Source of the DNA: Bacteroides luti | GTDB taxonomy: Bacteria > Bacteroidota > Bacteroidia > Bacteroidales > Bacteroidaceae | Direction: 5' to 3' | Assembly (NCBI RefSeq): GCF_900128905.1 | Contig: NZ_FQTV01000003.1 | Span: forward strand, 186,001-250,000 | DNA: 64,000 nt | Shown here: piece by piece, positions 8,266-18,400 of the stretch | How positions within the stretch are numbered: the first letter of the stretch is position 1 | Layout: the number at the start of each line of letters is the position of its first letter | The notes under the pieces: model-generated | What the model saw: only the letters and a program-made list of their open reading frames with translations | What the model was told of the DNA's origin: nothing | The model's database searches: none | Made by a program: the position numbers and the translations under genes

Positions 8266-10560
8266 TTATTTCAAAATAGATTGCGGACAATTCTCCTTTT
8301 TAGCAGCCCAGCTTTTATTCGGAATAGCTCCCATTACAAATTCCAGAATTCCACCTTCGAGAATCTGCTTATGAGTTATGTAACTATTCTCAAATATTTT
8401 TCCATTCAGCGTTGCCGACTGGATATAAATGTTCTCTGTTGAAACGCCATGAGCTTTTACTACAAACTCTTTCCCATTTTCAAGGCGGATACTCATCTTT
8501 TCAAATGCCGGAGAACCTATTACGTAATATGGATTTCCGGGACAAACAGGATAAAATCCCATTGCTGAAAAAACATACCAGGCAGACATCTGACCGGCAT
8601 CATCATTACCGGACAATCCCCCCGGAGCATTAACATATTCTGTATTGCGAATATGGCAAATCTGCTTCTGGGTTTTCCAGGACTCACCCACATAATTATA
8701 TAAGTAAGCAATCTGATGGCAAGGCTCATTGCCGTGCCAGTATCTCAATTCACTAAACATGGAATCCAGCTTGCTTACAAACTTATTCTTGCCACCCATC
8801 CATTGAACTAATCCTTGCACATCTTGCGGAACATACCACGTATAGTGACAAGGTGCTCCTTCGGTAATGAACCGTGCAAAGCCAAATGCATTATCAGCAT
8901 TAAGGAAAGTGCCGTCAGCATGTCTTCCCTGAGCGTATCCGGTTCGTTTATCAATCACATTTTGCCAGTTCTTTGCACGCTTAGTAAGCAACTTATAATC
9001 TGATATTTTCCCTAGTTTCTTAGCTACTTGTGCCAATACATAATCATCATACGCATATTCCAATGTACGAGAAACCTGCTCATTCATATGAAATGCTTCC
9101 GGCACAGAGTCTTCCAATGGAATATACCCGTACTTTGTGTAAGAAGTCAAAGCCCTGCGCCCCATACCGTTTTTATAATCTTCGAACGAAGCCGGTGATT
9201 GAAAAGCATTCTGCCGCATAGCTTTATAAGCTGTTTCAATATCGAAGCCTTTTATGCCTTTTATATAAGCATCTCCAATAACCGAAATGCAGTGATCTCC
9301 TATCATGGCTGCCGTGTAACTGTTCCAACAAGGGAAAATGGGTAGCCAACCACCTTGCTTATATTTCTCAACCAACGACTGAACCATCTCACCATCCCGT
9401 TTCGGATCAATGATTGTCAAGAGAGGATGCAAAGCACGATAGGTGTCCCACATGCTAAAATCATCATAATAATCACCCTTTTCTATCTTACGGATTGGAG
9501 TACCTTTTGCAAAAGAAGGATAACGTCCATCTACGTCATTAAAGACCCTCGGCAAAAACGATGAACGGTATAAAGCTCCATAGAATTTCTCTTTATCTTC
9601 TTTACTGCCACCTTGAACATTTAGTTTAGATAGCTGGTTTTGCCAACATTGTTCAAGTTGATTTTTGGTCTGATCGAAATTCCAATGAGGAATCTCTGCA
9701 TCAAGATTATTCAAGGCCCCCTTCATATCGGTAAAAGAAGAACCCACTTTTACCATTACTTTTTCATGCGCCGCAACCTTAAAACCGATAAAAGCGCCTA
9801 TATTATATTTTTTTCCAATTGATTTCTGTTTTGAATAAACCAAGCTGTCTTGGTAAACGCCATACGTTGAAGGCTCTTTTTCGAACCTTACCACAAAATA
9901 GCCACTAAATCCTGTGGGTTCACCCCACCCTTGATAAATACGATGAGCGGGATTGTATCCTCTAATCTCACGTTTTTCCAAATCTATTTCAATATACCCC
10001 TCTCCTTCATCACTATTAGGGTTAACCACCAAATAGGCCATTCCCTCTTCATCATAAGTAAAACGAAACAAAGCAGAACGAGATTGGGCGGTCATTTCTG
10101 CCTGTGTGTGATAATCTTCCAGATAAGCTGAGTAATATGACGGAGTTGCAATTTCCTTTTCATGAGAAAAAGAACAAGCTCTCTCTTCGGGAGTAGTTTT
10201 CAGAACTCCTGATACTGTCATTAAAGTCATACTGCCATAATCCTGCGTACATCCTCCCACAATCCAATGCGAATTGCGGAATCCCTGCAGCTTGCTATCT
10301 CTGTAGTAATAAGGAGCAATGCATTTACGCTCTGTATCCTGGGTCTGTGGTGTCCAGAAGTTCATACCATGAGGTACTAATACAGCGGGCAAAGTCTGCC
10401 CATATTCTTCTGAATGCTTACCAAACTTACCAGCTGTTTGAGTTATGCTTGCAGCTGTTCCCACGCGGGTATCAACATATTGTTGTAACAACTCCTGCGA
10501 AGTAGCTCTATTACACAAGCAGCACAATAAAACTAAAAAAAGGTACTTTCTATTCTTCAT
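8266..10560 (-). CDS. GH92 exo-alpha-mannosidase (first of two)
   Basis: 764 residues with a signal peptide (about 1-21). GH92 signatures: YVDTRVGTAA near the N-terminus, VPHGMNFWTPQT, the hexahistidine-like DDFSMWDTYRALHPLL segment, and the conserved GNDDAGQMSAWYVFSAMGF block near 645-663 that supplies active-site acids. GH92 enzymes are Ca2+-dependent inverting exo-alpha-mannosidases. The gene follows SusD after a 132-bp gap containing a terminator-like hairpin, so it may be expressed at a lower level than SusCD. A second GH92 lies at 20,388-22,679. Confidence 0.94.
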   Translation of the reverse strand: MKNRKYLFLVLLCCLCNRATSQELLQQYVDTRVGTAASITQTAGKFGKHSEEYGQTLPAVLVPHGMNFWTPQTQDTERKCIAPYYYRDSKLQGFRNSHWIVGGCTQDYGSMTLMTVSGVLKTTPEERACSFSHEKEIATPSYYSAYLEDYHTQAEMTAQSRSALFRFTYDEEGMAYLVVNPNSDEGEGYIEIDLEKREIRGYNPAHRIYQGWGEPTGFSGYFVVRFEKEPSTYGVYQDSLVYSKQKSIGKKYNIGAFIGFKVAAHEKVMVKVGSSFTDMKGALNNLDAEIPHWNFDQTKNQLEQCWQNQLSKLNVQGGSKEDKEKFYGALYRSSFLPRVFNDVDGRYPSFAKGTPIRKIEKGDYYDDFSMWDTYRALHPLLTIIDPKRDGEMVQSLVEKYKQGGWLPIFPCWNSYTAAMIGDHCISVIGDAYIKGIKGFDIETAYKAMRQNAFQSPASFEDYKNGMGRRALTSYTKYGYIPLEDSVPEAFHMNEQVSRTLEYAYDDYVLAQVAKKLGKISDYKLLTKRAKNWQNVIDKRTGYAQGRHADGTFLNADNAFGFARFITEGAPCHYTWYVPQDVQGLVQWMGGKNKFVSKLDSMFSELRYWHGNEPCHQIAYLYNYVGESWKTQKQICHIRNTEYVNAPGGLSGNDDAGQMSAWYVFSAMGFYPVCPGNPYYVIGSPAFEKMSIRLENGKEFVVKAHGVSTENIYIQSATLNGKIFENSYITHKQILEGGILEFVMGAIPNKSWAAKKENCPQSILK

Positions 10561-10591
10561 AAATCTAAAAGTAAAACTAAGTAAAAGGGTA

Positions 10592-10658
10592 AAAAATGGG
10601 GAGAAGGATGAATATCTTTACACTTATAACCAATAAGACAATTTATTATCTTCTCCCC
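10592..10658 (-). terminator. Terminator-like hairpin between susD and GH92
   Basis: On the minus strand GGGGAGAAG (10658-10650) pairs with CTTCTCCCC (10606-10598) across a 43-nt loop, then CATTTTTT follows. It lies within the 132-bp gap between SusD and the enzyme genes and could be a partial terminator that lowers downstream expression. The large loop makes it less certain than the others in this window. Confidence 0.55.
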
Positions 10659-10692
10659 AAGAGCACAACACTATAGCTTTACTTTTTCTTTG

Positions 10693-12324
10693 TTAGTATC
10701 CAGTGTTTTGTTTCCAGTTGGTATTAGAGTTCATAACATTTCTATGAATTGGAAATATACGACGCCATTTCTGAGTTTTTGCAGCTGGATTTACAACATG
10801 TTTCAATCCCCAATCCTTTTCGAACTGACCAAAACGGATCAAGTCATTGCGACGCCACATCTCACTAAAGAACTCACGTCCACGTTCGTCAAGAACATCT
10901 TGCAAAGTAGGAGCTGTAGTTAATGTAGGAGCTTTTACATAACTGCGAATCTGATTGAACAAACTCATAGGAGTATCGCCGTTGGTAGCTGTTGCACCAC
11001 GAAGAATAGCTTCAGCCTTCATCAGTAGAATATCTGCATAACGGAAAATAGGCACATCGTTACTTTGGTTACGGTTATAAGTTTCATAATCAGAAGCCTG
11101 AATACCCCACTTAATACAACGGTAACCTTGATTCCAACCATTAAAGTTATCACCTACATTCATAGAGGCATCACCCGGTATAAGTAAAGTTACATTTTTG
11201 GTAAGTACTACACGCTCTCCTTTATACATGTAAGGCGTTGTGGTTTTATCAAAGGTTGTAATATTATAAGTATTAAGCGCATCTTTCAAAATGATATCAT
11301 TACGTTCATCTCCTACCAGAGAGAAACGATCGGCAGCTTCAGGTGTAACTGTAAAAATACCACCGGCATTCTTTGAAAGTGTTACGCCTAGCAAACCAGT
11401 ACCAGTTCCTCCATCATTATTAAATTTAGGCCAGTATTGGAATCGAGCGTATGTCAGACCTTGCGCTGTTGCATTATCATAAGGCATTGCATAGATAAAA
11501 TCCTTAATCTGGTAACCATTAGTCGGCATAAATTTCTTGCGATAACTATCACTCAGATTAAACTTACCGCTTTTAATTATTTCATCACAGTATTTCACTG
11601 CATCATTAAGTTTGGCATTTGCCAAAGTAGGCTCATAATTAGCAACGTCACCACAAGTGTAAACAGCCCAATTTAGATACAGTTTTACAAGAAGAGCCTT
11701 AGCCATCCATACAGTAGGCTTTCCATAAGTCGAAGCATCAACATTTTCAGATAAGCCGCCGGAATTAATGGCACGAAGTAGATCGTTCTCAATAAAGGCT
11801 GCTACATCTGCACGTGGAGAACGGTCAATTGCCTCATCAGCTGCAACAACATGATCCAAAATAGGCGCATCGCCAAACATATCCATAAAGATGAAATGAT
11901 AGAAAGCACGCATTGCTAAAGCTTTTGCTATAGACTCATCAGTTGCACTTTCGCCTCCAAGGTCTACAATAGCCCGATTACATTTAGTAATGGCTCCTGT
12001 GATATCACCAAGCCAATCGACATGTGCATCATCAGGATTACTCATGTGAAGCGTAGAATGAACATAATTACCACCGTCATACCAGTTACCACCATAAGTA
12101 ACTGCAGTAAATTCGTCGGAAGATAGCCATACTGCTTCTGTAAAACGACGTCCTAAAGCACCACGGAATCCATAGTACAAATCCGCCATCTTTGCCTCAG
12201 TTGCAATTTCGGAACTCGGATAAGAAGTATAGGTTGACTTAATATCTACATCCAAATCGGTACAGGCCGTTACTGATGATATCAGCAAACCTGCTAATAA
12301 GGTATTTTTAATATAGTTTTTCAT
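10693..12324 (-). CDS. SusD-like surface glycan-binding lipoprotein
   Basis: 543 residues from the ATG at 12324. The open frame extends upstream to 12360 but overlaps the SusC stop at 12347; MKNYIKNTLLAGLLISSVTAC is a proper lipoprotein signal with lipobox Cys21, so I chose it. Features of the SusD/RagB family: TPR-rich alpha-helical fold, AKALAMRAFYHFIFMDMFGDAP, IFRYADILLMKAEA and the C-terminal RGREFFSEMWRRNDLIRFG motif. It partners SusC as the lid of the outer-membrane importer. The gap to SusC is 22 bp. Confidence 0.95.
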   Translation of the reverse strand: MKNYIKNTLLAGLLISSVTACTDLDVDIKSTYTSYPSSEIATEAKMADLYYGFRGALGRRFTEAVWLSSDEFTAVTYGGNWYDGGNYVHSTLHMSNPDDAHVDWLGDITGAITKCNRAIVDLGGESATDESIAKALAMRAFYHFIFMDMFGDAPILDHVVAADEAIDRSPRADVAAFIENDLLRAINSGGLSENVDASTYGKPTVWMAKALLVKLYLNWAVYTCGDVANYEPTLANAKLNDAVKYCDEIIKSGKFNLSDSYRKKFMPTNGYQIKDFIYAMPYDNATAQGLTYARFQYWPKFNNDGGTGTGLLGVTLSKNAGGIFTVTPEAADRFSLVGDERNDIILKDALNTYNITTFDKTTTPYMYKGERVVLTKNVTLLIPGDASMNVGDNFNGWNQGYRCIKWGIQASDYETYNRNQSNDVPIFRYADILLMKAEAILRGATATNGDTPMSLFNQIRSYVKAPTLTTAPTLQDVLDERGREFFSEMWRRNDLIRFGQFEKDWGLKHVVNPAAKTQKWRRIFPIHRNVMNSNTNWKQNTGY

Positions 12325-12346
12325 TGTAAGTTCAATTTTTAGATGA

Positions 12347-15328
12347 TTAGAAATTAACATTTACACCTAGCATAAATGTACGAGTACGAGGATAATAATT
12401 AGTTCGTCTATCTATTCCCGGTTCCAAGCCACCAAGATTAATTTCAGGATCACGGCCGGAATAGCCAGTAATTGTAAACAAGTTATTGCAGGTTGCATAT
12501 ACCTTGAGTGAGTTAACCCAATTACCCAACTTTCCAAATGAATAACCTAAAGAAAGAGTTGACAAACGGAAATAATCACCATTTTCCAACCAACGATCTG
12601 AAGGAGCTTGTGACTGAACGTCTGTTGCTCTTTGTTCTGTAGCTACTGATTTCAGTACATTTCTGCCTTCGGTTACGAAGCTTACATTACTATATTGTTC
12701 GCGAGTTGCATTATAAATCTTATTGCCAAAAACTCCTGTAAAGAACAAATCCAGACTCCAGTTCTTATATTTGAAGTTGTTTGTCCAACCCAAATTCAAC
12801 TTAGGCTGTGCACAACCTGTAATAGTACGGTCTGTATCAACTGGATCTTTTGTAGTTTCGCCAGTGCGTTCTCCAGTTACTGGATCATGTTTGTAGAATA
12901 TTGATACACCATCTGAATTATAACCAGCCCATTCATAAGTATAGAACGTTCCAAGTGGATGACCTTCCATAATACGCTCTACTTGTGCGTTTGAAGAATA
13001 ACCTGCAATTTCCGGATCGCCTGATGCAATATAGGCTACAGAATAATCACTATTGGAAATACTTTTCACGTTGTTTTTGTTATGTGAAAGGTTCAAGCTT
13101 GTATCCCAAGTGAATTTCTTTGTACTGATAGGGGTTGCATTAATTGTTAATTCAATACCTTTATTGTCAATATCACCTACATTTGCATACATCCAACCAT
13201 AAGGGTAACGGTTTGTTGATACACTATATGGGTGAATCAAATCGCTTGTACGCTTATCATAGTATTCAATTGTACCACCTAGACGACCTCCAAAGAAAGT
13301 AAAATCAAGACCTAAATTGAGCATTGCAGTTCGTTCCCATTTCAAATCAGGATTTGCATTAGACTGAGCAGCGATTGTACGGTAAAGACTGGAATTTCCA
13401 TTAGCATCTGTATATGTAAACCATCCTGAAGGACCATAAGTCTGAATTGCCTGGTAAGCGCCAAATCCCAAAGAGTTACCACTGACACCATAACCTACAC
13501 GGAATTTCAAATCATCAAATACGTTCAAATCTTTGATAAATTTCTCTTCGCTCATACGCCATGCAAGAGATGCAGAAGGGAATGTTCCCCAACGATTATT
13601 TTTACCGAAAGCCGAAGAACCATCACGGCGGAAAGTAGCCTGAAGCATGTATTTACTGTTATATGAATAATTCAAACGACCATAGAAAGAAATCATACGA
13701 AGAGTTTCCAGTCCATAACCCGAGATACCACTCATGTCCATTTTGTTAGCAAAAGCAAGGTTATAGTATGAAGTAGCATTGCTATAGAAATTATAAACAT
13801 TAAGACCAAAGCCATCGTTATTGTCCGATTGCTCATAAGAATAACCGGCCATTAAACCTAATTTATGAACATTAGCAAATGTATGATCATAATTAAAATA
13901 GGTTTCAAGCACTTTCTTTTTATTTTCAACAGTTCCACGATAAGCATTACCATTAGTATTAACAATCTGAGACTGTATAGTATTATAATTGTTATAGTTG
14001 ATTTGCTCGTTCTCATAAGAAAGATTCAAGTTCCAAGCTAAATCCTTATTGATTTGTAGAGTGGCCTTACCTGTTCCCTGAAGATCTTTCTTAATCGTTT
14101 CATAAGAGTCCTCATAGATCATGGATAGCGGGTTGAAATATTGATTTACAGCTGTGTAATTATACCAAGAACCATCTTCATTTTTTGTAGGAAGTAAAGG
14201 TGAATAATAGTTCATGGCATCAAATACACTCTGACCGTCTTTATTTGATGAAACAGTCTTGCCTTTGCTTTGTGCTGCATTAACATTGAAAGCCAAAGTC
14301 AAACGGTCATTTAAACATTTTGTCTGCACATAAGCACGACCTGAAAAACGTTCAAATTCAGTACCAAGAACAATACCTTCTTTATTTAAATAACTCATGC
14401 TGGCATTGTAGCTTGAACGTTCGTTTCCTCCGTTAATAGAAACATTATGATTGTGGCTGACTGCTGTACGAAGCACTTCATCATTCCAATTCGTATTGGA
14501 ACCTTTATCATTAGGAAGTGTGATATTATTAGCTGCTGCGTAAGATTTCAAATCACTAGCCGACATCATATCAAGACGTTTAGCTATGTTATCAAATCCA
14601 ACATAACCACTATATGAAACAGATGTACGATCAGTTTTGCTTCCTTTCTTTGTAGTGATAACAATCACACCATTGGCAGCCTTAGAACCATAAATAGCAG
14701 TTGCAGATGCGTCGCGAAGCACATCAATTGATTCAATATCCTCTGGAGCTACAAGATTCAAAGACATACCAGGAATACCGTCAATAACATAGTAAGGTTC
14801 CATCGCTGCGCCTGAACGCAAAGAAGATGCACCACGAAGAGAGATAGAAGCTGTTCCAGATGTAGGATCACTGCTCTGAACGATAGTTAATCCAGGAACC
14901 TTGCCTTGCAATAACTGTCCCGGATCGGTATAAACACCGGTATTCAGTTTGTCAGCTTTCACTGTAGTAATAGAACTAGTAACATCCTTACGGGTCATAC
15001 TACCGTAACCTACAACAACGACTTCATTCAAAGTTTTGCTGTCTTCTTTTAAGGTTACATTAATAACATTTTGAGTTACCTTAATTAATTGGGCTGTAAA
15101 ACCAACATAGGTAAATGAGAGAGTACTTCCTGATGGAGCTGAAATGGAATACTTTCCGTCAATATCAGTAACGGTTCCGTTAGTAGTTCCTTTCACCAGG
15201 ACATTAACACCAATCAGTGGCTCGTTGTTCACGTCGACCACCTTTCCAGTAATCATACTTTTTTGAGCAAATACGGAAATGCTACTCATCAAAAAGATGA
15301 AAAGACATGCTAAAAGTGTTTTGCGCAT
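12347..15328 (-). CDS. SusC-like TonB-dependent outer-membrane importer
   Basis: 993 residues with a signal peptide (1 to about 22). Domain order: carboxypeptidase-regulatory-like beta-sandwich (about 25-105), TonB-box region around NEVVVVGYG, plug domain (QLLQGKVPGLTIV, SLRGASSL, IDVLRDASATAIYGSKAANGVIVITTKKG) and a 22-strand barrel ending in LGVNVNF with a terminal Phe. It imports oligosaccharides released at the cell surface, together with SusD. It is the first gene of its unit and has a candidate operator shared with the GH89 unit at 15,386-15,419. Confidence 0.97.
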   Translation of the reverse strand: MRKTLLACLFIFLMSSISVFAQKSMITGKVVDVNNEPLIGVNVLVKGTTNGTVTDIDGKYSISAPSGSTLSFTYVGFTAQLIKVTQNVINVTLKEDSKTLNEVVVVGYGSMTRKDVTSSITTVKADKLNTGVYTDPGQLLQGKVPGLTIVQSSDPTSGTASISLRGASSLRSGAAMEPYYVIDGIPGMSLNLVAPEDIESIDVLRDASATAIYGSKAANGVIVITTKKGSKTDRTSVSYSGYVGFDNIAKRLDMMSASDLKSYAAANNITLPNDKGSNTNWNDEVLRTAVSHNHNVSINGGNERSSYNASMSYLNKEGIVLGTEFERFSGRAYVQTKCLNDRLTLAFNVNAAQSKGKTVSSNKDGQSVFDAMNYYSPLLPTKNEDGSWYNYTAVNQYFNPLSMIYEDSYETIKKDLQGTGKATLQINKDLAWNLNLSYENEQINYNNYNTIQSQIVNTNGNAYRGTVENKKKVLETYFNYDHTFANVHKLGLMAGYSYEQSDNNDGFGLNVYNFYSNATSYYNLAFANKMDMSGISGYGLETLRMISFYGRLNYSYNSKYMLQATFRRDGSSAFGKNNRWGTFPSASLAWRMSEEKFIKDLNVFDDLKFRVGYGVSGNSLGFGAYQAIQTYGPSGWFTYTDANGNSSLYRTIAAQSNANPDLKWERTAMLNLGLDFTFFGGRLGGTIEYYDKRTSDLIHPYSVSTNRYPYGWMYANVGDIDNKGIELTINATPISTKKFTWDTSLNLSHNKNNVKSISNSDYSVAYIASGDPEIAGYSSNAQVERIMEGHPLGTFYTYEWAGYNSDGVSIFYKHDPVTGERTGETTKDPVDTDRTITGCAQPKLNLGWTNNFKYKNWSLDLFFTGVFGNKIYNATREQYSNVSFVTEGRNVLKSVATEQRATDVQSQAPSDRWLENGDYFRLSTLSLGYSFGKLGNWVNSLKVYATCNNLFTITGYSGRDPEINLGGLEPGIDRRTNYYPRTRTFMLGVNVNF

Positions 15329-15364
15329 AACTATAAACTTAGGTTAAATAATTTTTTTACGCCG

Positions 15365-15372
15365 CTAAAGTA
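15365..15372 (-). promoter_or_regulatory. -7-like box of the susC promoter
   Basis: The minus strand reads TACTTTAG, one mismatch from TAnnTTTG, 36 bp before the SusC start codon. The 34-bp element shared with the GH89 promoter begins 13 bp further upstream. A weak -7 box with an activator site upstream is what a regulator-dependent promoter would look like. Confidence 0.55.
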
Positions 15373-15385
15373 GATCACAACAATC

Positions 15386-15419
15386 AGATGAAGGATGAAA
15401 ATCGAAAAATAAAGGAGGA
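15386..15419 (-). promoter_or_regulatory. Candidate HTCS operator upstream of susC
   Basis: This 34-bp segment matches 26,016-26,049 at 31 of 34 positions. Both copies lie exactly 13 bp upstream of a -7 box on the same strand. On the minus strand both contain CTTTATTTTTCG followed by TTTTCATCnTTCATCT, with TTCATC as a short direct repeat. The hybrid two-component regulator encoded immediately upstream is the obvious candidate binder (inference). Confidence 0.65.
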
Positions 15420-15457
15420 GAATTGAGCAGTTTCCGATATTTAACCAATTGTGTTCA

Positions 15458-18400
15458 TTAATTATCCAGAGAAGCACTAGGCAATATACCAAACTTCTTA
15501 AAATAACATTGGCTGAAATATTTAGGATCGTTAAAGCCTACTTCATAAGCAATCTCAGAAACATTCATATTCTTGCTTATTTTGTTAATATTAATAAGTT
15601 CCTGAGCCTTTTTCAGACGATAATTACCTATAAACTTTGCTGTTGAAGTTCCTACCAAATTCTGTAATTTCTGATTAAGCAATGTTTTGCTAATTCCCAT
15701 AGCCTCAGCAAATGAATTTACATCAAAATCCGGATTTTTATAACTATCCTCAATAACACTCATCACACTATTCAGGAATTTGCTATCGCGTGACTCTTCA
15801 TCTATACGCAGAGTTCCGGGATCCATTTGAACATCAAACTGTTGCTGAGTTGTTTGCCGTGTTTTAAAAATATTATGTATACGAACCAACAACAGTTCTT
15901 CATTAAATGGTTTCTGCAAATATTCGTCCACACCAATACGGTAGCTTTCCAAACGGGTATCATCGGAGACTTTAGCAGTAAGCATTAAAATAGGTATATG
16001 AGAGATAGATAAATCCTCCTTTACTTTTTTAGATAGTTCAAGACCATCCATGACAGGCATCATCAAGTCACTGACAATAAAGTCTATGTTATTAGACTTA
16101 AGCAAGGTCAGTGCTTGTGCTCCATCTTCCGCTTCAATAATATTATATTCAGAGATCAATATGGAACGAACATAAGCACGCATATCGGGATTATCATCAA
16201 CCACCAATATTGTTTTCTTCAGTTTATCATTCTCACCTTCTATTTGTTCTGAAATTTTAGAAATAGCTTCAGCTTCCTGATTTGCACCAACTTCTTGATA
16301 AAGTCCTTCATCAGTTTGTGGCTCATAAACCTCCATAGGCATCAGAATTCGGACTGTAACTCCGGATTTTTTATTATTTCGGGCGTAAATTCGTCCACCG
16401 TGTTCATTAATAATACGCTTGCAAAGGTACAGACCTATACCTGTTCCGCTCTGACCATAAATATGAAACTTCATATTCTTCCGAGACTGATAGAAGCGAT
16501 CGAATATTTTATCCAAATCTTCATTCAGTACTCCAACACCTGTATCAGAGATCGATATATAAATTCTATTCTGTCCTTTTTCATCAATATAAGAATACAC
16601 ATAAAGATTAACTTTTCCTCCATTAGGCGTAAACTTAATGGCATTGGAAAGCAAATTCACCAAAACTTTCCGCATCCATTCTTCATCATACAGGTAAAAG
16701 GCGTTCTTTGTACGAATCATGCAACGAACTTCAATTTGCCTATCTTTTGCAAAGGCTTCAAATGGTACTACAGTACTTTGAATAAAAGCAGGCAAATTGT
16801 TTTGCTTTTTTGCTATCATAATTCGTCCTGATTCCACCTTACGGAAATCCAGCAATTGATTTACCAAAGAAAGTAATGACTTTGAATTTCGTTCCGCTAA
16901 GTTTAGCTGCTCTCTCACTTCTGGATTATTGCTCAGCTTTAATGCACGATCTATAGGTCCAAGAATTAAGGAGATAGGTGTCCTGAATTCATGCGTTATA
17001 TTTGTAAAAAACGAAATTTTATCAGCAGTAATTTCCTGTATTCGTTTGGACAATTCTATTAATTGTTTCTTTTGCTGCGTTAACAAATCGTTCTGATGAG
17101 AAAGAACATTCATTTTTTCTTCGAGTTCCAGCGTACGTTCTTTTACCTTTTCTGTCAAGATCCGTTTTTGCTCCTTATAAGTAGAAATCCGCCACTGATA
17201 CCAATAGAACACTATTATTGCTGCGATAATTATCATAAGGAAGAAAAACCACCAAGTCTTATAAAAGAAGGGCGAAACAGTTATAGAAAGTTCTGTTATC
17301 TGGCTATCACTCATATTCAGAGGGTTCTGTACCTTTACCTGAAATTTATAATGTCCAGCTTTCAAGTTAGTATAGCTTGCATAATGTCTTTTCGGATCAC
17401 ATTCAATCCATTTATTATCGAAACCTATCAAGCGATAATAATACTTCAGTTTTCCTGCATTCTCATAATCTAAAGCAGAGAACTCTATAGAGAACGATTT
17501 ATCACGTTCATGGAGATGTACTTCATTAGCCCATGATATGCTTTTCTTCAGATAACTATTTCCGCCTTGTGTTATATCGTTATCCAGAACGGAGAGACGA
17601 GTAAAAATAACTTTCTGAACATGTTTCTTGTTATGGTTAATCCCTACTCCATTAAGTCCTATCATTCCATCAATTCCTCCAAAATAAAGAGTACCATCTT
17701 TTGCACGGCAATATGCATTCCAATAAAATTGTCCGGAAAGTAACCCATCCTTTTGATAGTAGTTTGCAAAATTTTTCGATTTTGGTGTATAACATGAAAG
17801 TCCATCATTTGTACTGAACCAAAGTCGATGCTGTTTGTCTTCCAAAATACCAAAAATAGTATTATCACATAAGCCGTTCTTGGTAGTAAAATTAGAAAAC
17901 TTATAATGGTAATCCTTACTTTCTTCTAAGCGATAAACGCCATAACCGTTGCTGCCTAACCAAATTGTACCATCCGAGGCCTCAAAAATGCAACATATTT
18001 TCTCTATCAGTTTACTCTGCGGATTATCCAGTTTGTATTCCATATAGTGAAAACTAACATTTTTCCGGTTTTTGGCAAACGAGTATAGATCAATGATAAT
18101 CAAGCCATGATGAGTACCAACCCATAATCTTTGTTTTCGATCAATAAGCATATTAACCAATGAGTTTTTAGGCAAGCGGTCGGTTGGCAATACAATATTA
18201 GTAAATGTATTCCGGTTCAGATCGTAAAAAGACAATCCTTCAGCAGTACCAATCCACATTCCATCATTTAACTTATCAAAACAAAGAGATCCTATAAAAT
18301 TGCTACGAAGAGGAGTATTCCTTGTACTATAGTTTGTAAACGAAAGATTTGCCAGATTATTCAAGCTGGTCCGGTCAACTCCGCCTCCCGATGTAGCAAC

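Noticed and set aside
16295..16831. 178-codon open frame on the plus strand
   Set aside because: It lies entirely antisense to the kinase and receiver part of the HTCS gene, has Lys/Ile/Asn-rich composition and no promoter or recognisable motif.
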